From: Fomes fomentarius
Lineage: Eukaryota; Basidiomycota; Agaricomycetes; Polyporales; Polyporaceae
Direction of reading: 5' to 3'
Length of the DNA: 64,000 nt
NCBI GenBank assembly: GCA_022606135.1
Contig: JABYQN010000002.1
Location: 930,001 to 994,000, forward strand
Within the stretch, counting starts at the first letter, position 1. Every line of letters begins with the position of its first letter. Shown here in pieces: positions 55,884-64,000 of the stretch. The notes below the pieces were generated by a model. It was not told the origin of the DNA. It saw only the letters and a program-made list of their open reading frames with translations, and made no database searches. A program made the translations under genes and the position numbers.

Positions 55884-58800
55884 CGCAGGCCTCACATTTT
55901 TCTGAGGACCGGGACCGTGTCGCTCAGGTTCTCCAGGTATACGGTTAGATACATAACCACGTCGTCGGTGTGTGGTAGAAGGAAGAGCATACGACAGAAG
56001 AACGTGCAATACTGCATGCTTCCGAGGTGTCTTGGCCACTCCGCCGACCGACCGTGTCAATGCGGATAATAATATTGAGGATCTATGTGAGCGTGTTACA
56101 CGAGTTGTGTGTGAGGCGTCGGGTGTGATCAATAGAAGATTGCGAGCCTCGTACCATTTCTGCTGGTGCAAACTCTTGCTTGGATGTCGTCACGATTCCC
56201 CAACGCTATAGGCGTGTAGACGTCGTCCATGTGCACGTAGCCGGCGTTCTACAGCCTTCCCATACCCGGGTCTGCTCGTTCCTGGGACCCATGGCGTGTT
56301 CGCTCACAGTGCTGTCGTTGCCTCAGGCTCGACTGTGGAGATAGGCGAAATTTGCAGGCATCGTGTACAATAAGCTCACTGGTTGCAATCAGCACCGAAG
56401 AAAATTGAGCCCGCCACTCAGATGTACCACTTATACGAGTCATCGGCGACAAAGTGCTAGAACAGATTGATTGCTACGTAATTGAACTTTGCTTACATAA
56501 TCACAAGAACTGGGCGCGCGCTGCCGGTTCGACTTGTTCTCATTTGTTCTTCTACAACGTCGAACAGCTAGCTCGCGTGTAGTTAGGCTAACCATGTGCA
56601 CAATATGCGTCTGGAAACGGAGTATCAGAGTCTCACTACTCTATCAACGTGCGACTTACTTAACCCAGCTAAAGGCTCCTATTCGAAAGGACTCGGAAAC
56701 CACCCCGGCTTCCCTGGGAAGGGCTCCCATGCCTTATATCTCTCGAGCAAAATTCCCAATTTTGGCATCCCATGCTCGCACGCTGACTCCATACCGATGG
56801 TGTGGGTAAATCATCCGAAGTGATTCCGAGTTTTACTCGAGAGTCGTCGTTGTCTGAACGCTCTCGATCAACCCCCACCATTTCCATCCTGGCAGAAGAC
56901 ACGGACTCTACTCAATTCGAGGATTGCAAGCCATTGCAGGTACTCCGTACTCCAGTCTGACTCTGGTCTGCATTTAATCCTGCTTCACGGTGTTTAGCCG
57001 TCCCGTTACTTAGATTCGGCTCCTCTGGCCCAGGCGCAACTGGGTTGAAAGTCAGTTGTAGATGTACAACGGTGCGCATGTAACCATCTGAGTGCATATG
57101 TCGCTTCTTGTGACTAACACAGATCCCCGATCGACTCTACATATTGTGCAGTGATGACCGCAAGCACTCGCTGCGCACCGATCGCAATTCACAGGACCAT
57201 TCAGCTCCAGCCTCCACAAACCTCCACAAGCGCGCCGCTCCAAATAGTCTGTATTCATCTAAGGCGCCGGCGGCCGCATAGTTGTTTGTGCCAGGCACAC
57301 CCCGCCGGGTAGTAGGAGTTTTGCCAATGCGAGGTTCGTCGACCTGCTTGGTATTCATATCCCATGGTCAGCATGTCCACGTAAACGTACACATTCACAT
57401 TACCCCTATTGCAGATATGTGGTGTAACCTGCTACACGGTGCAGTATAGACGTCAACTCGGTGGGTGAAGATATGTCACGGTGTCTATTGACTGAGGTCA
57501 GGTCGCGGTGCGTCAAAGTTACCACTGTTCTGAACGGTCGGGCCTCTGACCCCATACTGATAGACTCGGACGGGACTCTGCTATATATAGGAGATCGTCA
57601 GGAAGTTGGCCTCGTAGACCGCTCTCTGCGTCGTGTCAATGCCGAGGGAAGAGCCTTGTTGACCGTATATCACGAGATGGAGCGTTCCACCCCCTCCCCT
57701 TGTTTCATGTGCTAGTTGTCTGTGATGCAAGGGTGACACAACGGAACAATAGGAAGTAAACATGATCAGATATCTATCGACTCATGGCCAGAGAGTATGC
57801 TCAATTCTCAGACACTAGAGCCACTTCAGCAGCAACCTTGAGAGATTTCCGATTAGACGATGACACCAGTCGACTTGGACTTTTGCTACTCACAAACTCG
57901 CAAGATATGCTGGAAATCATGGCTTCAATGTGCTCCTCCAACGAGTGTGCAACATTAAAGACGAGGACGCGGTTCGAACCTCAAGGCGGGCTACAGGGCT
58001 GACTAACGAAGAATTTGAAGGTTCCCTTTCGCCCGCAAGCGTGCAGTGATTGGAACGACAGCTTGCGCATGGAAGCTCTTACACTTCCGAGCTTTCCCCC
58101 ATACCTTTCATAGTGCCAAGCTGGTCCATGGCTTTGAAATCGCGATCACTGGCAGTAGAAATCAAAAGGTAAGAAGTCATCATTTACTTGCGCGGAGAGA
58201 ATGGAGCACTTATTCTATGTACCCAGGAATGTCCGAACGACATCACAAATTTGTCCGACTATTCTCCTGTCCTTCGAGATACGAGCACCAGGCACCGATT
58301 TTCGGGTGATTGTGTCCAGAGACCGTCGCTATGTGCTGTATAGAAATCAAGTCACCCGGTTTACCACGATCGCGTTGACTCTCTTGCGTGTCTATAAATG
58401 CATATACCAACGGCGGGCCGGACGGATGGCATGAGGATACCATCACACATTCCTTCGCGCTGACATCATCCCTTTATCTAAGTCGTTGAGGTATACTTAC
58501 CTAGGCCTGCCAGAGTGGTAGACATATGCCATCATCACAACGCTGCCCTCAATTATAATATTATGCATGATTGTCAACTCACCTTATGTCCACCTTCAAA
58601 TCGTGCGGCGCGTGGCCATGTTTACAGTAGCCACGATCTCAGCTCCATGCATGCTCCGGGATCTCTCTCCTACTACACGCTGATACGCATCGCCCATGGC
58701 TGCGCGAGTACCAGCCACATTTGGTAACCGTAGCGCGCGCTGAGGAGCGCCATCGTCTCTTCTCTTCGTATACCACCACGACTCACCGCCGACGACACGC

Positions 58801-60001
58801 TCCGCCGACATCCTTAACACTCGCCATTGAGCCGACGCGGCACACAGACACTCAGAAGCCCTCGATCCCGCAGGATCTGTCTCGAACTGACGCATCGAGC
58901 CGACACGAGCCGAGCCAGCCCGCGCCGACGCGACGACCTTCACGTCCGTGTCGACGGTCGCCGAGCCTCGTGGATACAGCAGTTCCGACCTACTCGCCAA
59001 CGAGTCTGAGCACTCGCCCAACTCCCCTGCAGCCATCCGCCACCGCCCGCTTTTCCATCCCTCCTTTCCCTGTCGGCCACACTCACACACATCCTCCGCA
59101 CCTTCACTTACAGTACCAGACCTCCCGATAGCTACTCCATACAATATTTACTGTAGATTTCACTCTGTTGCGAGAGCTGCGCGCACCGTGGCTCGCTTAC
59201 ACTCGCTTACGATCTACTTTAGTCTACCCGTACCCTCGCATTCCAGCACTGTTCCAGTCTTTTCCATCCCGTCCCTTGGCCTCGGACACTCGTAGATAAT
59301 TTATGTGTAGTGGTTTACACTTGAAAACAAGCAATCAATTTCCCCAGTATCCGACTCTCGACCTTGGTACTTCGCCCTTCGAATTCCGACTTCGCGACTC
59401 TCGTACCTCGACCCTCGACTAGCCACCTATCGACTCTCGATCCCCGACACACTTCTTCGACGTCCGACACTCGATTCATTCCAGGCCTGTCCCAGGCATA
59501 CCGACGCTACTCTACATCGCCACTCCCTCCACCACTCACCTCTCCCTCTACCCATACCTCTCTCTCACTCCATCCGGCTCCCCTTGTGTACACACGACCG
59601 GAATCTCGCACCTTCGACCAAGTGCACACACCCGCATGCAAGGTCTATCAACGCACGTCCAACGCCCTTCGAGTGATAAAATCCCGTTTCCAGTGCTTTG
59701 ACTGTACGACAAATGGTATCCTGGTGAGCGAGATACCAGTATCTTTCAGAGCTCTAGCTCCCCCTGTATCTGCATACCTCATCGTCGTCTCCGAAGGACT
59801 ATTGACCGTCAATGCACTACCCGCGGGGCACAGTTTGTCTAACTCATAGCGATACATTCACCAACAGACTTCATATAGTACAACAACACGCCTACGATAG
59901 AAATCCAGGTCACAACACCCAGTGCGAAACTTGGGTGCATCACATGTTTCAATGGGCCAGCCGATGTAGGTAGTACCGGGGTCATGAGCACGTTGACTTG
60001 C
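55884..60001. other. Long gap between peroxidase genes 4 and 5, no supported gene
   Basis: About 4.1 kb. ORFs at 56534-56809, 57784-58002, 58596-59144 (minus), 58721-59131 and 59364-59849 were examined. None shows a domain, a signal peptide or frame-keeping introns. From about 58740 to 59650 the plus strand is strongly pyrimidine-rich with many CCGAC and CTCGAC words, which explains the long open frames there. Confidence 0.4.
59347..59480. repeat. Degenerate CGACTCTCGA-type word repeats
   Basis: Words such as CGACTCTCGA, CGACCCTCGA and CGACACTCGA recur at irregular spacing of about 10-40 bases. Not a clean tandem array; best described as simple-sequence enrichment. Confidence 0.55.
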
Positions 60002-61407
<1,406 letters not shown>

Positions 61408-61484
61408 GGCTTTGGCTGCGATGTAGGAGAGAAGCTGAGAAAGCTGGGAGCTCTGAGGAGAGTCTGACAGTTGACTCGGGTCCC

Positions 61485-61594
61485 TTTTATACCTCGCGCG
61501 ACGCTACACAATCCAGTATGGACAGAAAGAAAATGGGGAGCGACAATGAACCACAACTGCAGAACACGGAGCCTTTGGCTGCGTCCAGGCCAAT
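61485..61594 (-). promoter_or_regulatory. Promoter of peroxidase gene 5: ATTGG box and TATA
   Basis: On the minus strand ACGATTGGCCT (ATTGG at 61594-61590) and TATAAAA at 61491-61485, 77 bases before the ATG at 61407. Confidence 0.65.
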
Positions 61595-62585
61595 CGTAAC
61601 GCGACAGTTTCGCTATTCTCGGTACCGTGCGCATCGTTGGAGCGAGGAGACATGGCCATTACATCGGTGTGTCGATGCTGCTTCGGTGGACGGACCAATG
61701 GGCGAGCAAAGCGGTTGTGTACCACTCCCTCTTCGGCACTGCACAACAGTGCCGTGTATGTCGCCACAAATATAGAGTCGTCTGCTGAGAATGCAGAGCG
61801 GAAATCAGGTCATCTCAGGATCCGTTGGGGTTCTGCCGGTGCCAGTAGAACGCCCTCGGAGGAGTTACAAGATGTTATCAGCCTTTTCCTTTCGTGTAGA
61901 ACGGACCTCGATCATCCGTACCCCTTGTTACAGCGCACACTTCTACGGGTTTGCAGGATAAGTTCATACCTTTAGCTGAGCAGTGTGGCGTACCCTTCTC
62001 TCTTTTCGACACTCAAATGCCGTCTTACGCCCTTCTTACCAACGCAGTCAAAGCGACACGATTTCCGCAAATGTCATACAAGGATTGTTCTGGCCGCAGT
62101 AGCACACTAGTGTCCTCGGCAACTGTCCTCGGTACACAATAATAGTCGTGGGTATACAGAAGCTAGCAGTGAGAGTGAAGTGAGATAAAGGGCAAGTTCG
62201 AAGATCGAGAGGAAAGTCAAAGTCTGAGGTAAAGAAGCGTGAAAAAAGTCTCAACTTGGAGGGTAAGTACCCAGGCTTACATAACGTTAGACAATGTCAC
62301 TGATGACTGTGCGTCTAAATGCCGGTTTCATCGCGCCGTCCTCCTTTCCAGAACTATCTACCACGGACCCTGTATGTCCTGGACTAAAGAATGAGGGCGT
62401 GAGCAGGTACATGAACCTCAACCTCTGGGCCGTCAGCCGCTGCTCCTCGAGAGAGGACATGTAGTTCACATTGATTCATCTACGTGTGACTTACCAAACC
62501 GAGCGAATGGCACCAATTCGAACACTGTTCAATAACCCCTCCCAGAATACGCCAATATGGGCCGGATGAGTCCCATGTCATACGC
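61595..62585. other. Intergenic, no supported gene
   Basis: Upstream of peroxidase gene 5. Small ORFs only, nothing recognisable. Confidence 0.4.
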
Positions 62586-63191
62586 TTGGTGGGTAAGGCT
62601 CTTGTGTCTTTGTATTCTGTCATTCCTCACGCTGACCCCGTGCCAGCCATGTCAATACAGCCTTGCGGCACGACATGCACACGAGCCCTCGGATTCAGAA
62701 TGAAGGGCAATGGCGCGGACTTGGTAGTTGCTGGAGACCCCCAGATGACCCCCCACCAGACGTCCCCCTACGAGAAGATTCAGACCGTGCTGTACCCCGA
62801 CAAAGCCACAGGACACCTTTCCGAAGGCATCGAACTGTCCAAGCGGGACTCCAGCAACCTGGCCCTGTTGTCGATCGTGATCATCGCAACCATGTCCTGT
62901 GTGTTGTCTACCGCTTTGCACCTGGAACGACCAAGCGGTGTGCTCTCTATGACTCACAAATATTCCATGACACGCAACTCCAGGTCACTGGGCTACCCAT
63001 TGTACCCTGTTGTGCTCGATCCATGGTTGCTCCCCGGGTATCCATACGCCCGGCATCTTATGCGCCTATATAACGGAGTCCAATGTCGATCATTGTACAC
63101 CTCCGCGCTGTCAGGTACGCTAGGTGCGTGTGCGTGTACGAGGCTTGGCGTTCATCTAGACGGTCGGTGGTATTGTCGCGTGGTCGTATAA
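62586..63191 (+). CDS. Hypothetical protein, weak candidate
   Basis: A 201-codon frame. Its middle part looks protein-like: SPYEKIQTVLYPDKATGHLS, ELSKRDSSNLALL and a hydrophobic run SIVIIATMSCVLSTAL that could be a membrane helix. The rest is of unremarkable composition. It may be one exon of a longer membrane-protein gene. No family recognised, and no flanking exon could be joined. Confidence 0.25.
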   Translation: MVGKALVSLYSVIPHADPVPAMSIQPCGTTCTRALGFRMKGNGADLVVAGDPQMTPHQTSPYEKIQTVLYPDKATGHLSEGIELSKRDSSNLALLSIVIIATMSCVLSTALHLERPSGVLSMTHKYSMTRNSRSLGYPLYPVVLDPWLLPGYPYARHLMRLYNGVQCRSLYTSALSGTLGACACTRLGVHLDGRWYCRVVV

Positions 63192-63727
63192 TTCAGTAAT
63201 TGACATGGACAATCCCCAGCGTGCAGATGCTGTTCCAGACCTGAGTGCGGCGCGTGGCCGTGTAATAAGTAAGTGCTCGACAGCAGGTGCGTGAGCAAAC
63301 TCGTCAATTTTGCATAGTCATTTCTTTGTAAGTACAGCTCTCCAGGAGTCATTGAGGAGCCTGCAGCCAGCCTGACAATGATAGGTATGTGATGCCGTCT
63401 TGTTGTGCACTGTCGTCAAGATAGTCATCGTGCCTTCAATGCGAATATAGGTTACAACGCTGGTCATGAGTCTCGACTAGCTACCACACTATGCACACAG
63501 GCATTTCCCAGCCGGGCGACATTTCTGAGAGTAGTTTGGTATGCGGTATGTGTTGGAACCACCTTGTTCCCCGACTCGGAGAGACTCGTATTCAAGTAGG
63601 TGTATGCAATGCAAACTGCCAGAGGTAGATGTGACCAATAGCACAACCGTCGTTAAGCCCTGCATGAGGTGGGGTGGAGTCAGGGATACACTTATGTAGT
63701 AGTAAGGGATTTGCTCCGATACTCTAC

Positions 63728-64000
63728 TCAGCTTTCATGGACTCCCTGTCTAATGAGGCCCAAGGACGGACACTGATTGAGCTCCGGATCCGGAGTCACA
63801 AGAACACGCGTGGCTTCTCCAAAGTGCAGGCTATTACAGAGCCTAAGCCTGGAGGTCGATCGAAAGGTGTCCACTGCCAGAAGTAAAAATCACACGGCGC
63901 ACAATCACGAGGAACGGCTCGGTGGAATAGCCGAGGGCGAGAGCTTGATGACGACACTCACCTCTGACCGTGACCCGGCTGGTGTATTTGCCAAATTGCT
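63728..64000 (-). CDS. Possible 3' end of a gene running off the right edge
   Basis: Read on minus, 64000-63962 is open and ends at a consensus donor (gtgagt). After an 88-nt gap a ctggcag acceptor opens 63873-63728, which stays in frame for 48 codons to TGA. The joined end would read KYTSRVTVR then VDTFRSTSRLRLCNSL. The splice signals are good but the peptide is not recognisable and only 13 codons of the upstream exon are visible. Confidence 0.2.

Overview
The window looks like a white-rot basidiomycete (Agaricomycetes, probably Polyporales, Trametes-like). The evidence is many short introns of about 50-70 nt with GT..AG ends and frequent gtgcgt/gtacgt donors, no operons, well-spaced genes on both strands, and above all five class-II ligninolytic peroxidase genes. 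Exon models below were built by hand from splice sites, frame continuity and paralogue comparison. Exact boundaries may be off by a base or, where stated, by an alternative splice site.

Left part (1-22 kb): the window opens inside a PKA catalytic-subunit gene (minus). It continues with a Ser-rich membrane-protein gene (plus), a compact phosphoinositide phospholipase C (plus), a type II membrane GT8 glycosyltransferase (plus), a probable non-autonomous hAT-like element, a second gene of the Ser-rich membrane family (minus), a damaged or hard-to-model seven-helix DUF6534-like gene (minus), and the proteasome assembly chaperone Nas2/PSMD9 (minus).

Middle (23-37 kb): three paralogous genes in the same orientation encode secreted-then-anchored single-pass membrane proteins. 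Each has a Ser/Thr-rich stalk and a strongly conserved cytoplasmic block ending in a PPxY motif. A large multi-hydrophobic, Ser/Lys-tailed membrane protein (plus) follows.

Right part (38-61.5 kb): five peroxidase genes, three on plus and two on minus, all 365 codons with identical exon sizes (61/205/135/122/562/13 nt). All five keep the two Glu and one Asp of the Mn2+ site and the surface Trp used by versatile and lignin peroxidases, so by sequence they are versatile peroxidases. The first two lie in a tandem segmental duplication of roughly 5 kb. A composite locus with an internal domain repeat and poly-C tracts separates the third and fourth genes. The last 2.5 kb holds only weak candidates.

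Functionally, the peroxidases form a secreted lignin-oxidation cluster with shared promoter architecture. The PKA and PLC genes are conserved signalling genes. The three PPxY membrane proteins are the best candidate for an uncharacterised cell-surface system.
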